Under the pieces are notes generated by a model. That model had not been told where the DNA came from, made no database searches, and saw only the letters and a program-made list of their open reading frames with translations. The position numbers and the translations under genes were made by a program. From Atopobiaceae bacterium (lineage in GTDB: Bacteria; Actinomycetota; Coriobacteriia; Coriobacteriales; Atopobiaceae): DNA of 64,000 nucleotides. Below, in pieces: positions 10,294-18,625 of the stretch (the stretch's first letter is position 1; every line of letters starts with the position of its first letter). The stretch is from the NCBI GenBank assembly GCA_017510785.1, contig JAFWMH010000049.1:1-64000 (forward strand), in the 5' to 3' direction.

Positions 10294-11504
10294 CCCACTC
10301 CAAACACATGGCGATCAAGACGATCGAACGCCTCAACAACCTGCGTGTACGGCACTGAAACGGCGATGCGCACGAAGCCTGGGCATTCAAACAGACGCCC
10401 ATCGTGCCAGGTAACGCCCACATCCCAGCCCAAGCGCGGAAAATCGGTATAACTTACATGATGCTCGTCACACCACACACGACAGTCCGCAAGCAACACG
10501 TAGGTACCTTCTGCCCGTGCGCACGTAACGCCCTTGTACTTGTTGCGAATATGATTGTAAGCGTAAGCGACGTTCGCACTCAATACCTCGCACAACTCGT
10601 CGGTCCAAGCCGCACCCTCATCGCTGTACGCCCCGATGAGTGCATGCATGCTCAAGACGTTTTGCGCATTGTAGTGAGAGAGCGACGCTTCCTTGTTAAG
10701 CCGGTCGCGAAGCCACGGGTTATACGCAATGCCATAGGAGCCAATGAGCCCGGCAAGATTGAACGTTTTCGAAGGTGCGTAAAAGGCTATCGTATGGTCG
10801 TGTGCCCATTGCGATACGCACTGCGTCGGCGTATGCACACTGCCATCGAGCAGCAAGTCGGACCATATTTCGTCGGCAATTACCCACACCTGATGACGCT
10901 CGAAAATCGCCATTGCCTGCTCTAGCTCCCAACGATCCCACACGCGCCCACACGGGTTGTGTGGCGAGCACAGGATTGCCACATGAATGCGATTATCTAC
11001 AATGCGGCGCTCCATGTCTTCGAAGTCCATGCGCCACACGCCCGCTTCGTCGAGTTTAAGCGGACTATGAACGAGACGATATCCGTTGTTCTCGCAACTC
11101 ATCGTAAAGCCCACGTAAGTAGGACTGTGCACGAGTACGTTATCGCCTTTGGAGCACAGCACGTTGAGCGCACTCACCACGCCACCAAGCACGCCGTTTT
11201 CGTAGGCAATGTATTCCGGAGCGAGATCCGCCACACCCTTGCGTGTGCGATGCCAGTTGATAATGGCCTCATAGTATTCGTCACTTGGCTCGTAATAGCC
11301 AAAGAATGGGTGGTTCACGCGTTCGTGAATGGCACGAGTCACGGAGGGTGCCGTCGCGAAGCTCATATCGGCTACCCAGAGTGGTATTGAGTCGAATCCC
11401 TCTTTTGGTGCTGACGGCGCGAATCCCGTGCCATCGCCCAAACCGTCAACGGCGATGGCGTCGTGTCCGTGACGGTCGGGAATGGTGGTAAAGTCGAATC
11501 GCAT
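10290..11504 (-). CDS. patB: PLP-dependent C-S lyase, PatB/MalY type aminotransferase-fold
   Basis: A 404-residue fold-type I PLP enzyme. N-terminal PLWVADMSFATAPSV and FGYYEPSDEYYEAI are typical of the MalY/PatB cystathionine beta-lyase subgroup. SPHNPCGRVW and VIADEIWSDLL hold the cofactor Asn/Asp residues, and FYAPSKTFNLAGL contains the Schiff-base lysine. It likely cleaves cystathionine or cysteine to pyruvate, ammonia and a thiol in the cytoplasm. The ribosome site AAAGGAAG precedes ATG. Amino-acid substrate is not determinable from the sequence. Confidence 0.88.
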   Translation of the reverse strand: MRFDFTTIPDRHGHDAIAVDGLGDGTGFAPSAPKEGFDSIPLWVADMSFATAPSVTRAIHERVNHPFFGYYEPSDEYYEAIINWHRTRKGVADLAPEYIAYENGVLGGVVSALNVLCSKGDNVLVHSPTYVGFTMSCENNGYRLVHSPLKLDEAGVWRMDFEDMERRIVDNRIHVAILCSPHNPCGRVWDRWELEQAMAIFERHQVWVIADEIWSDLLLDGSVHTPTQCVSQWAHDHTIAFYAPSKTFNLAGLIGSYGIAYNPWLRDRLNKEASLSHYNAQNVLSMHALIGAYSDEGAAWTDELCEVLSANVAYAYNHIRNKYKGVTCARAEGTYVLLADCRVWCDEHHVSYTDFPRLGWDVGVTWHDGRLFECPGFVRIAVSVPYTQVVEAFDRLDRHVFGVG

Positions 11505-11761
11505 GATGGATGGCTTCCTTTCTGTGTGACATCACGTCTCACCCAAACGACGGGATTGCCGCCGAGACGTCCGCGCCGACCGACAACGACCACGGTGCGA
11601 CCACGGCATAGTCGTCGTTCGTCCCGTCCTTTCTCGGCCTATTCGCATTCCCTTAACGGCGTCTCAAGCAACTATGCAATTCAGTCTACCGTAACACGAC
11701 CCAGCTTGCCGTCCCGCAAACACGACGCACCGTTCGTCGCCCCACCCTCCCAACGCATCGT

Positions 11762-11868
11762 CAACCGCCCGCACAACGCATCGTCAACCGCCGTCAACCG
11801 CCCGCACAACGCACCACATCGCCGACGGTCCCAACCGCCCGCATAACGCACCACATCGCCGACGGTCC
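11762..11868. repeat. Three tandem ~35-bp intergenic repeats
   Basis: The core CAACCGCCCGCACAACGCA begins at 11762, 11796 and 11832 (periods 34 and 36); the last two units match over about 36 bases except one position. The tract lies between the lyase start and the GGDEF gene. The rest of 11505-11936 has no convincing gene; the gene start nearby is preceded by GGGAG. Confidence 0.8.
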
Positions 11869-11936
11869 CAACCGCACGGCACATGCTCAACCGTGCTATA
11901 AATGAAGTGGGGCTCATCATCGGCGGGAGAACGTGC

Positions 11937-13283
11937 ATGGAACTGCAAACGAAACGGCCGCGAAGTATGCGCACTATTAGCATATACTCCATCACAGCGG
12001 CAACCATCCTTGCCATCGCGACATTTGTGGTGATTCAACTCTCTCTTGCAACCCAACGCGAGGAGAGTCGCACAAACGTCGAGTATCAACGATGTCAGGA
12101 GGCTGTTCAGTCGTTGCAGGACGCCTCCGACTATCTCACTACAGAGGCACGGCAGTTCGCCACGACGGGCGAGGTGGTCCACCTCAACAACTACCTCCAC
12201 GAGCTTACGGAGGATGACCGCCGAGCCTCGGCTCTGCATGACTTGCGCGAGAACGCCAGCAACAATGAGGCAATCGCGGCGCTCAGCAATGCCCGCACGC
12301 AATCCGACGAACTTGCTGAGGTCGAGTTGTACGCGCTTCGTCTTGCCGCAGATGCTCATGGGATTATCACCCTTCCCGAATCCCTAAGGAACGTTACAAT
12401 TACCGACGCAGACGCCTCGCTCTCCTCAGAGGAAAAACTACTCAAAGCGAATACCCTGCTTACAGACAACGATTACACTGCAAAGAAGTTGAACATTCAC
12501 GATGATGTCCAAACTTGTTCGGACCAACTTGTGCATGAGCTCCATACCGAGCTCGAAGCAACCGGTACCCGTCTCGCTACCCTCCTTGTGCTATTGCATC
12601 TTTTCGTTTTATTACTCGTAGTGGTGGTTGCGTTTATGTTTGCGTCGACGGCCAAGCTCCTGCTCCAGCCAATTGCACGCTATGGAGCCAGTATTCGGGC
12701 AAACGAACCTCTTGAGCCAGACGGAGCCCAGGAGCTTCGCTATCTTATCCTGGCTTACAACGACATGTACGAGCAGACTACCGCACGCACACAGTCGCTA
12801 GATCACGAGGCCCATAACGATGCTCTTACTGGCGTTCTTAACCGCGGTTCATTTGATGCTCTTCTCACTAAGCACAAAGGCCACTCCGCCCTTATCTTGG
12901 TTGACATCGACAACTTCAAGCAGTTTAACGACGAGCAAGGTCATGAGATGGGTGATGCGATTCTCGTTGAGGTCGCAGCAACGCTGTATTCGTCGTTTAG
13001 ATCGAGTGACTACGTATGCCGCATCGGCGGAGATGAGTTTGCCGTAATCATGGTGGATGCGCATCCCGGTCTTAAAAATGAAATCGCACGGAAAATCAGT
13101 AATGTGGCGACGTTCCTGCGAGACGAATCCAATGGATTGCCCGCAGCAACCATATCGGTCGGCATTGCCTTCGGTTCGCCAGGTTGCGCCGACGACGCGT
13201 TGTTTGCCGCAGCGGATGGTGCGCTCTACGAAGTGAAGCGCAAGGGGCGCGACGGGTTTGCCTTTGCCAAAGAAACGGTGTAA
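11937..13283 (+). CDS. Membrane diguanylate cyclase (GGDEF)
   Basis: A 448-residue protein starting at ATG 11937 (GGGAG eight bases upstream); an in-frame ATG at 11883 has no ribosome site. A membrane segment at ~15-37 and a second at ~213-240 bracket a ~170-residue extracytoplasmic helical region, probably the sensor. A HAMP-like linker follows, then a GGDEF domain at ~285-448 with DALTGVLNRGSFDALL, ILVDIDNFKQFND and the intact signature RIGGDEFAVIMVD. It should make c-di-GMP and is the natural counterpart of the HD-GYP enzyme 2 kb away. Ends with KRKGRDGFAFA, the normal cyclase C-terminus. Confidence 0.93.
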   Translation: MELQTKRPRSMRTISIYSITAATILAIATFVVIQLSLATQREESRTNVEYQRCQEAVQSLQDASDYLTTEARQFATTGEVVHLNNYLHELTEDDRRASALHDLRENASNNEAIAALSNARTQSDELAEVELYALRLAADAHGIITLPESLRNVTITDADASLSSEEKLLKANTLLTDNDYTAKKLNIHDDVQTCSDQLVHELHTELEATGTRLATLLVLLHLFVLLLVVVVAFMFASTAKLLLQPIARYGASIRANEPLEPDGAQELRYLILAYNDMYEQTTARTQSLDHEAHNDALTGVLNRGSFDALLTKHKGHSALILVDIDNFKQFNDEQGHEMGDAILVEVAATLYSSFRSSDYVCRIGGDEFAVIMVDAHPGLKNEIARKISNVATFLRDESNGLPAATISVGIAFGSPGCADDALFAAADGALYEVKRKGRDGFAFAKETV

Positions 13284-13398
13284 TACAGAGGTTGGATCTT
13301 TCACACCTCCACTACCCATCACCGCCTCAAGTCATGTTCCCTCGCTTTTCTATCTCAAAACACTCGTCACGCTTATCACATCATTTCGCTCCGCCAGC

Positions 13399-13911
13399 TT
13401 ACGCGACAAACATAAAGATGGGACGGTTCTTTGCTTTGAAGTGTCGTGGCGGGCGATACGTCACACGACCATCGGATCCCGTATCCATGTATCCGTATTT
13501 CACACCCCAAGCGTCAAAGTCATCCAAAAGATCGGCCAAAAAGCGCATCTTGTCCGCGAAGTAATGTTCGAGCATATCGAACAAATCCAGCCCCTTCGTC
13601 TCGATAATCTGTTGGCAAACGACCAACGCTTCGCCCCCAACCGCACTCACTTGTTGGCAAAAACCTAACGATTCGCCCTCCTCCGCGCACACGCGCTGGC
13701 AAAACGCCGACGTTGCACGACGCGCCTCATCGGGTCCAAGCCTGACGCAATGATAATGTGCAGGCAGACCGTACACTTCATACGTGAGGTCTCCATACGT
13801 AAGCTCTCCAATCTCAACGTCCTTCCCATGTTCGCAAACAAACACACGGCGGCATTCGTTACCTTGTTGCACCTCGAGCAGCGTCGTACCCAGCGATTCC
13901 TGTACATACAT
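13399..13911 (-). CDS. Hypothetical protein, 170 aa, with three 14-residue Cys-Gln repeats
   Basis: ATG at 13911 is preceded by AGGAGAG. I recognise no family. The central part has three consecutive 14-residue units: FCQRVCAEEGESLG, FCQQVSAVGGEALV, then VCQQIIETKGLDL. Each starts with an aromatic/aliphatic residue plus CQ. The C-terminal third (FADKMRFLADLLDDFDAWGVKYGYMD) looks helical and acidic, and the end is basic and hydrophobic. No signal peptide or membrane span. Transcribed alone; a structured intergenic region lies upstream. Function unknown. Confidence 0.65.
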   Translation of the reverse strand: MYVQESLGTTLLEVQQGNECRRVFVCEHGKDVEIGELTYGDLTYEVYGLPAHYHCVRLGPDEARRATSAFCQRVCAEEGESLGFCQQVSAVGGEALVVCQQIIETKGLDLFDMLEHYFADKMRFLADLLDDFDAWGVKYGYMDTGSDGRVTYRPPRHFKAKNRPIFMFVA

Positions 13912-14049
13912 ATGTTTTCTCTCCTGCTAACTTACGTACGTTTGTTTTTGTTTAGGATAGCATACCGTACACAGTTTCGCAAGTAAAAACAACTGTTCGG
14001 ACACAATTAAGCTCGAACAAGATGGCTGCACCGCCAATGCGCCTCGGGA

Positions 14050-14206
14050 TGTGCCGCAGCACACCACCAACCGCTTTTCTCCAGAGAGGGTTGGACGGCC
14101 TTGCCTATACGACCATCAGGCGTGGTCGTAAACGTGACGCAGCCTTGTGTGCCACGAGCGCCACTTAGCGCGGGTTTCGCCCGCTAAACGGCCCCGCCAG
14201 CACACA
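14050..14206. ncRNA. Candidate structured RNA or multi-hairpin 3' region
   Basis: Five stems follow each other: TGTGC/GCACA (14050-14063), CCAACC/GGTTGG (14067-14094), TACGACCA/TGGTCGTA (14108-14130), and TGTGTGC/GCACACA (14146-14206) enclosing TTAGCG/CGCTAA (14165-14187). It shows no RNase P, tmRNA or SRP signature. Strand is undetermined; it could be the 3' region of serS, the leader of the 170-residue gene, or an independent RNA. Confidence 0.3.
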
Positions 14207-14336
14207 GCTTTACGGCCGTGCACCGAGGAAATGCTTGGTATTGGGCCATCCTTTCGCCAGCTATTCCTCGTGTGCAATGTAACAACGTGACAATCACGAC
14301 CGGTTCATCGTCACACGCAAACTGTTTAAACGACGA

Positions 14337-14368
14337 ATGGCCAAAGGGAACAGAGCCCCGTTGGCCAT
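14337..14368. terminator. 8-bp hairpin downstream of serS
   Basis: ATGGCCAA (14337-14344) pairs with TTGGCCAT (14361-14368); the loop has extra complementarity GGG/CCC. It lies 140 bp past the serS stop and lacks a T tract. Confidence 0.3.
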
Positions 14369-14509
14369 CGCGTCACATTACCTTAAGTTTTAACGAAAGC
14401 ACAGTTTGAGCCAACATGCGAACATTCAAGGCCCACTAGAGCGGCCTAAAACGACACCCGCACGCAACCAGCAACGCCGTGCACGTGCCGCCGCACAAGC
14501 CGCCATGCC

Positions 14510-15790
14510 CTACGCCGTAATAGTGGTCACCCCGCCCATGTACGGCACGAGCGCATCAGGCACCGTAATGGTGCCGTCGGCGTTTTGGTAGTTTTCAAGA
14601 ACAGCAGCCATGGTACGTCCCACAGCGAGTCCCGAACCGTTGAGCGTATGCACAAAACGCGTGCCCTTGAACTCGGACGGATCCTTGTAGCGAATGTTCG
14701 CACGACGCGCTTGGAAGTCGCCGCAATTCGAGCAGCTCGAAATCTCCTTGTATGCATTATAGCTGGGCAGCCACACCTCGATGTCGTACGTCTTGCAAGC
14801 CGAGAAGCCAATGTCGCCCGTGCACAGCGTAACCACACGATACGGCAGGCCAAGGCGCTGCAAAACGAGCTCGGCCTCTTCCGTCATGGACTCGAGCTGG
14901 TTCATGGAGTCGTCCGGCTTAGCAAACTTAACCATCTCGACCTTGTCAAATTCGTGCACGCGAATAATGCCGCGCGTGTCGCGACCGGCCGAACCTGCCT
15001 CCTCGCGGAAGCACGGGGTGAACGCGCAGTACCACAGGGGCAGCTGGTCGGCCTCGAGCACCTCGTCACGATGCAAGTTGGTTAGCTGAACCTCAGCCGT
15101 GGGAATAAGATACAAGTCCGGACGCACATGGTAGAGGTCCTCATCGAACTTGGGCAGCTGTCCCGTACCAAAAAGAGATGCCTGGTTGGTAATAACTGGC
15201 GGCCACCACTCCTTGAAGCCAGCCTCGTTATGACAATCAATCATGAAGTTGATGAGTGCGCGCTCGAGCCTCGCCCCGAGACCAGCCAACACGTAAAAGC
15301 GCGTACCCGCCAATTTAACGCCACGATCGAAGTCAATAATCCCCAGATCGGGACCCAAGTCCCAGTGCGCCTTTGCATCGAAATCGAAGTCGCGCGGCGT
15401 TCCCCACCTGCGCACCTCGGGGTTATCGGAGTCGTCGGCGCCAAACGGCACGGAAGCGTCGGGAATGTTGGGAATCGCGGCCACGAGGTCCTTGAGCTCC
15501 GCCTCAACTTCCTTGCGTTTGTCGCCGAGCTCAGCAATCGTTCCCTTGGAAGCGGCAACCTTTGCCTTGGCGGCCTCGGCCTCGTCACGTTTTCCGGCGC
15601 GCATGAGCTGGCCGATTTGCTTCGATGCGGCGTTGCGCTCAGCCTGCAGCTTCTCCACCTCCATAATGGTGGAGCGACGCTGCTCGTCAAGCTCAAAGAA
15701 CCGCTCGCGGTCCCAATGGGCGTTTTGACGCGACGCGCACGAGGCGTCCACCGCGTCGGGATTCTCGCGTACATAGTTGATGTCGAGCAT
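14510..15790 (-). CDS. serS: Seryl-tRNA synthetase
   Basis: A 426-residue class II aminoacyl-tRNA synthetase of normal length. It starts [14 protein letters not shown]; residues ~30-105 are the long antiparallel coiled-coil arm that binds tRNA-Ser (rich in E, A, K). Class II motifs are visible: motif 2 around [20 protein letters not shown] and motif 3 around [18 protein letters not shown] chose ATG 15790 (AGAAAGG upstream) over an open frame reaching 15862. It charges tRNA-Ser, including the tRNA-Ser(UGA) encoded at 45.3 kb, and the gene diverges from a small membrane-protein gene. Confidence 0.97.
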   Translation of the reverse strand: MLDINYVRENPDAVDASCASRQNAHWDRERFFELDEQRRSTIMEVEKLQAERNAASKQIGQLMRAGKRDEAEAAKAKVAASKGTIAELGDKRKEVEAELKDLVAAIPNIPDASVPFGADDSDNPEVRRWGTPRDFDFDAKAHWDLGPDLGIIDFDRGVKLAGTRFYVLAGLGARLERALINFMIDCHNEAGFKEWWPPVITNQASLFGTGQLPKFDEDLYHVRPDLYLIPTAEVQLTNLHRDEVLEADQLPLWYCAFTPCFREEAGSAGRDTRGIIRVHEFDKVEMVKFAKPDDSMNQLESMTEEAELVLQRLGLPYRVVTLCTGDIGFSACKTYDIEVWLPSYNAYKEISSCSNCGDFQARRANIRYKDPSEFKGTRFVHTLNGSGLAVGRTMAAVLENYQNADGTITVPDALVPYMGGVTTITA

Positions 15791-15885
15791 GAAAAGCCTT
15801 TCTGTTGAGCACCTTGTGTGCAGTTGCAGCATCACTAAGTATATACTTGTGTGCGCACGCAAGAACCATGAAGAAAGGCGCCGCC

Positions 15886-16068
15886 GTGGAAATGATTAAC
15901 GAATGCTTTGCTTGGCTGTTCGGCACGAAAGCCGGCGTTCTTGCACTGATGATTGGCGGCGTCGTGCTGTTTCTCATTCTCGCTTGGCTCCTCGAGAAGC
16001 GCACGCGCATGAAGTACTACAACCACGAGAAGTCCGAAGACGACTGGGACTTGTTTGGCGAGGAGTAG
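15886..16068 (+). CDS. Small single-pass membrane protein, ~60 aa
   Basis: AAAGG lies seven bases before GTG at 15886; in-frame ATGs at 15868 and 15892 are alternatives. The protein has a short N-terminal part, one membrane segment ([19 protein letters not shown]) and a charged cytoplasmic tail ending DDWDLFGEE. It resembles small membrane proteins conserved without function in Actinobacteria. Divergent from serS; the ~95-base spacer must hold both promoters. Confidence 0.6.
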   Translation: MEMINECFAWLFGTKAGVLALMIGGVVLFLILAWLLEKRTRMKYYNHEKSEDDWDLFGEE

Positions 16069-16186
16069 CCCGCTCGGTTTTGTCAACTAACTTACTTGCG
16101 ATAGCTTGCCAACGAAAACGAGGCACACCCGTCAAGGCGTACCCCGTCCGCAGCCGTCAACGTTAGCCAGGCAACATGAACAAACC

Positions 16187-17275
16187 CTATGCCTTGCCGA
16201 GCGCGAACGTATGCTTCTTGTCCCAGTTACGACGCAAGGCGACCTCGGCCGTACGATTGGTGTTGTCGTACACAATAGACCACTGCGTGTTGCTCGTGAT
16301 TTCCTCCGGATTCGGAAGCTGCGAGGCACTTTCCAGCGCTTCCCACGCTGTCTTCCTCTCGAAGGAACCATCGGCATCCAGGAGCACATGAAGAATCGTT
16401 TCGTAGCGGTCCAAACCATGCCCGTACTTGGAGTTCTTCTCGTTTATGTCCAGCCTATCGCCATACATAACGAAGAAGTTCGTAATAACTTCCGTTGGCG
16501 TTACCGTCATCGTGCGGTCGGGCGTCTCGCAATCGTACTCAACCGCAACGCTATTTCCCGACGCATCGGTAATAAAGAAGTGATAATCCCTACCCATGAG
16601 CGCGATCATGTCGTACTTGCTTAGCAGCTCGACCGCCTCGTCGGTCGTTGCCGCGCGGTCGAGCACCAGCCTCATGACGAGCGAAGTTGAGAGCGCGGGC
16701 TTCTCGGTTAATTGAATAGTGGGCTTGCTATCGAGCGTGAGCACCGAAACCGTAACGCCCTTTTCGTTGATGCCGTCCAAGCATATAAAGGGCGCCGTGA
16801 GGCATGCCATGCGATTTTTGATGCTTTTGAGAGGATCGTTCGCGCCGATGTTGTCGAGAGCCGCGAAGGCAAGCGACTCGTAACCACCCTTAGGCTTGCA
16901 GTGCACGAGCATGGCTGACGTGTTGTTGCGGAAGTCGTAGTTGCGCCCGGTAAGCCAGTCGCCATCGTTCGTTTTGATTTGCATCGCGCTGCACCCAAAC
17001 GACGGCAAGTCAATATGCACTGGCAGGAAGGGCAAGGCCTCGGCAAGAACCGCGTCAACGTAGCCCTGAGAGTCCTCGAAATCGGTCTTCACGATGTTTT
17101 CGATGCTATAGTCGTACGTTACGTCCATCTTGTAGATGCCGTACCCGTCGTCGAGGACTTCCACTTTTTCAATCGTGGACGCTGTTTGCAGGCGTTTGCC
17201 ATATACGGCCGTTGCTGCTCCAGCCAGTGCACCAACGGCACCCACAGCCACCTTTGCAATTGTCCCAATACGCAT
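16187..17275 (-). CDS. Linear-amide C-N hydrolase (choloylglycine hydrolase / penicillin V acylase family)
   Basis: A 362-residue protein starting at ATG 17275 behind GGAGGGC. Residues 1-25 are a hydrophobic, Ala/Gly-rich signal or anchor. The Ntn-hydrolase core begins at FGCSAMQI (C95), the expected nucleophile exposed after autoproteolysis, followed by GRNYDFRNN, the family's substrate-binding GxNxDF motif, and an Asn-rich TEVITNFFVMYGD segment. Members cleave amide bonds of bile salts, penicillin V, acyl-homoserine lactones or N-acyl amides. The longer N-terminus separates it from classical bile-salt hydrolases whose Cys is residue 2, so the substrate is open. Confidence 0.82.
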   Translation of the reverse strand: MRIGTIAKVAVGAVGALAGAATAVYGKRLQTASTIEKVEVLDDGYGIYKMDVTYDYSIENIVKTDFEDSQGYVDAVLAEALPFLPVHIDLPSFGCSAMQIKTNDGDWLTGRNYDFRNNTSAMLVHCKPKGGYESLAFAALDNIGANDPLKSIKNRMACLTAPFICLDGINEKGVTVSVLTLDSKPTIQLTEKPALSTSLVMRLVLDRAATTDEAVELLSKYDMIALMGRDYHFFITDASGNSVAVEYDCETPDRTMTVTPTEVITNFFVMYGDRLDINEKNSKYGHGLDRYETILHVLLDADGSFERKTAWEALESASQLPNPEEITSNTQWSIVYDNTNRTAEVALRRNWDKKHTFALGKA

Positions 17276-17485
17276 TTTGCCCTCCAAAGGCGCGTTAAAA
17301 CATATTTACTGAGTATCAATTTTGAGAATCTTGTACCTAATACCCAGTTTGGATTGCATTAGACGCACAATTCGCAGACTATTTCATCCATTCACTAAAC
17401 TTTGATATTGATACGCCGCGTTGGCGCTCGGACATCGTGTCGTGCCGCTGGGCACCATTTGCCCGGAAGCGTTATGCCACCCATG

Positions 17486-17571
17486 GGCACCCGGTATGCG
17501 CGGACCCATGCCACATGCAGTGCAGCCCCAAACCTCTCCAAGGATAGGCACCCGGTATGCACGGACCCATG
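17486..17571. repeat. 25-bp direct repeat with flanking inverted repeats
   Basis: GGCACCCGGTATGC.CGGACCCATG occurs at 17486-17510 and 17547-17571 with one difference. Around them, GCCACCCATGGGC (from 17476) and CCCATGGGTGGC (to 17577) are inverted, so the 110-bp block can fold on itself. It occupies the spacer (17276-17594) between the amidohydrolase start and the deformylase-like stop; nothing else is seen there. Confidence 0.75.
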
Positions 17572-17594
17572 GGTGGCGGAAATGGATGCCTTTG

Positions 17595-18014
17595 CTACAC
17601 AAGCTTGCCGTTGCAGTGGTCAACCATGTGCTGAATCATTTGCGCTGTCCAGCCCATAAAGTCACGCTTGCGCTGTACGAGTACGTCGCCGTTAAGTTCC
17701 TCAAACTGCACCTTGACCTTCGCATAGCGCGTTACCTTAACGACCTCCTCGCGCGAAAGACAACCCTCTTGGGTTTTTTGCGCACGTAGTCCCAAAAGAA
17801 TTTTTGGGTTAAACATAACGTGCGCCTTACCGTTATCGTCCTTATAGGCGATTACGGCTTTCGTTACGCCAATTTGGTTTGCCGCAATGCAGCCACCATC
17901 CTCAATGGATTCCAGCGTATCGAGCAGGTCTTGTGCAAGCGGCGCATCCTCGGCCGTTGCCACCTCGCAACGCTTTCCAAGGATTTCGTCGTCGTGAATG
18001 AGTTCGCGAATCAT
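17595..18014 (-). CDS. Peptide deformylase homologue lacking the catalytic glutamate
   Basis: A 139-residue protein starting at ATG 18014 behind AAAGGAA. Deformylase motif 1 is GGCIAANQIGV (usual GxGxAAxQ), motif 2 is EGCLS with metal ligand C85, but motif 3 reads QHMVDH where active enzymes have QHExDH. Metal ligands H129 and H133 are retained while the general-base Glu is Met130. A normal deformylase removes formyl groups from nascent proteins using that Glu, so this protein is probably inactive or altered. It is shorter than typical Def and stands alone, without fmt beside it. The true Def may be elsewhere. Confidence 0.85.
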   Translation of the reverse strand: MIRELIHDDEILGKRCEVATAEDAPLAQDLLDTLESIEDGGCIAANQIGVTKAVIAYKDDNGKAHVMFNPKILLGLRAQKTQEGCLSREEVVKVTRYAKVKVQFEELNGDVLVQRKRDFMGWTAQMIQHMVDHCNGKLV

Positions 18015-18312
18015 AGTATTCCTTTCGGGTGTTCCTTTCGACGCAAAGTGCCGTCCATTATGGCACAGCAGCGCACGTATGGCTCCGGCAACATATTGTG
18101 TGCAGGACTCACGAGCTATACTCAGCGAGAACCCCTGTAGAATTCGCGCCACAACCCAAAAAGGGACAACCTGCAAGAACACCACGGCCACGCATGCAGA
18201 CATCGCACCACAGCTCAAAAGCCGGATTTCTCAGTTTTAGGACGCGTCGAAAACGTCACTCGCAGTATTCTCATCAAAATATATCCTTTTGACTGGCGTG
18301 TTTGGCATAAGA

Positions 18313-18443
18313 GTGGTTAGTTATGCCGAAATTTCGAGTTTTTTAGCGCTTTAACCAAGTATTTGACCCTGTTTTCGCAGGTAACAGAGCCTCATACTCC
18401 TGAATTTGCCTTTTTTAGTCGAAATTTCGGCATAACTAACCAC
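18313..18443. mobile_element. 131-bp MITE-like element with 25-bp perfect terminal inverted repeats
   Basis: Bases 18313-18337 are the exact reverse complement of 18419-18443 (GTGGTTAGTTATGCCGAAAT.. and its complement). Each arm contains the palindrome CGAAATTTCG. The 81-base interior is AT-rich and has no ORF. The element is bordered on both sides by AGA, a possible 3-bp target duplication. This fits a non-autonomous transposable element; a large cruciform regulatory site is the alternative. The remainder of 18015-18625 shows nothing. Confidence 0.6.
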
Positions 18444-18625
18444 AGAGTCTCACGAAAAGTCTGCCATTATTGCCAAAACTCATGGGCTCATGCCCCACAC
18501 GCCGCGTGAACAGCAAGTACCGTATAACTACCACAGTGCTTTCGCGCGCAGACTGCCCGCGCCAGCTCTTGAGTTGGCCCATGCCACAGCGACGACGGTC
18601 GCCGCTTCATTCCTCGCATAAACTA

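Larger units (their letters stand above)
13912..14509. other. Long intergenic region rich in hairpins, no gene
   Basis: Nearly 600 bases separate the start of the repeat-containing gene from the stop of serS. The ORFs here have no ribosome site. 14050-14206 contains five hairpins in series (separate entry), and 14337-14368 another. The AT-rich 13920-14000 part probably carries the promoter of the 170-residue gene. Confidence 0.5.

Noticed and set aside
11762..11868. Short CRISPR-like array
   Set aside because: Three units of ~35 bp are contiguous with no distinct spacers and there are no cas genes.
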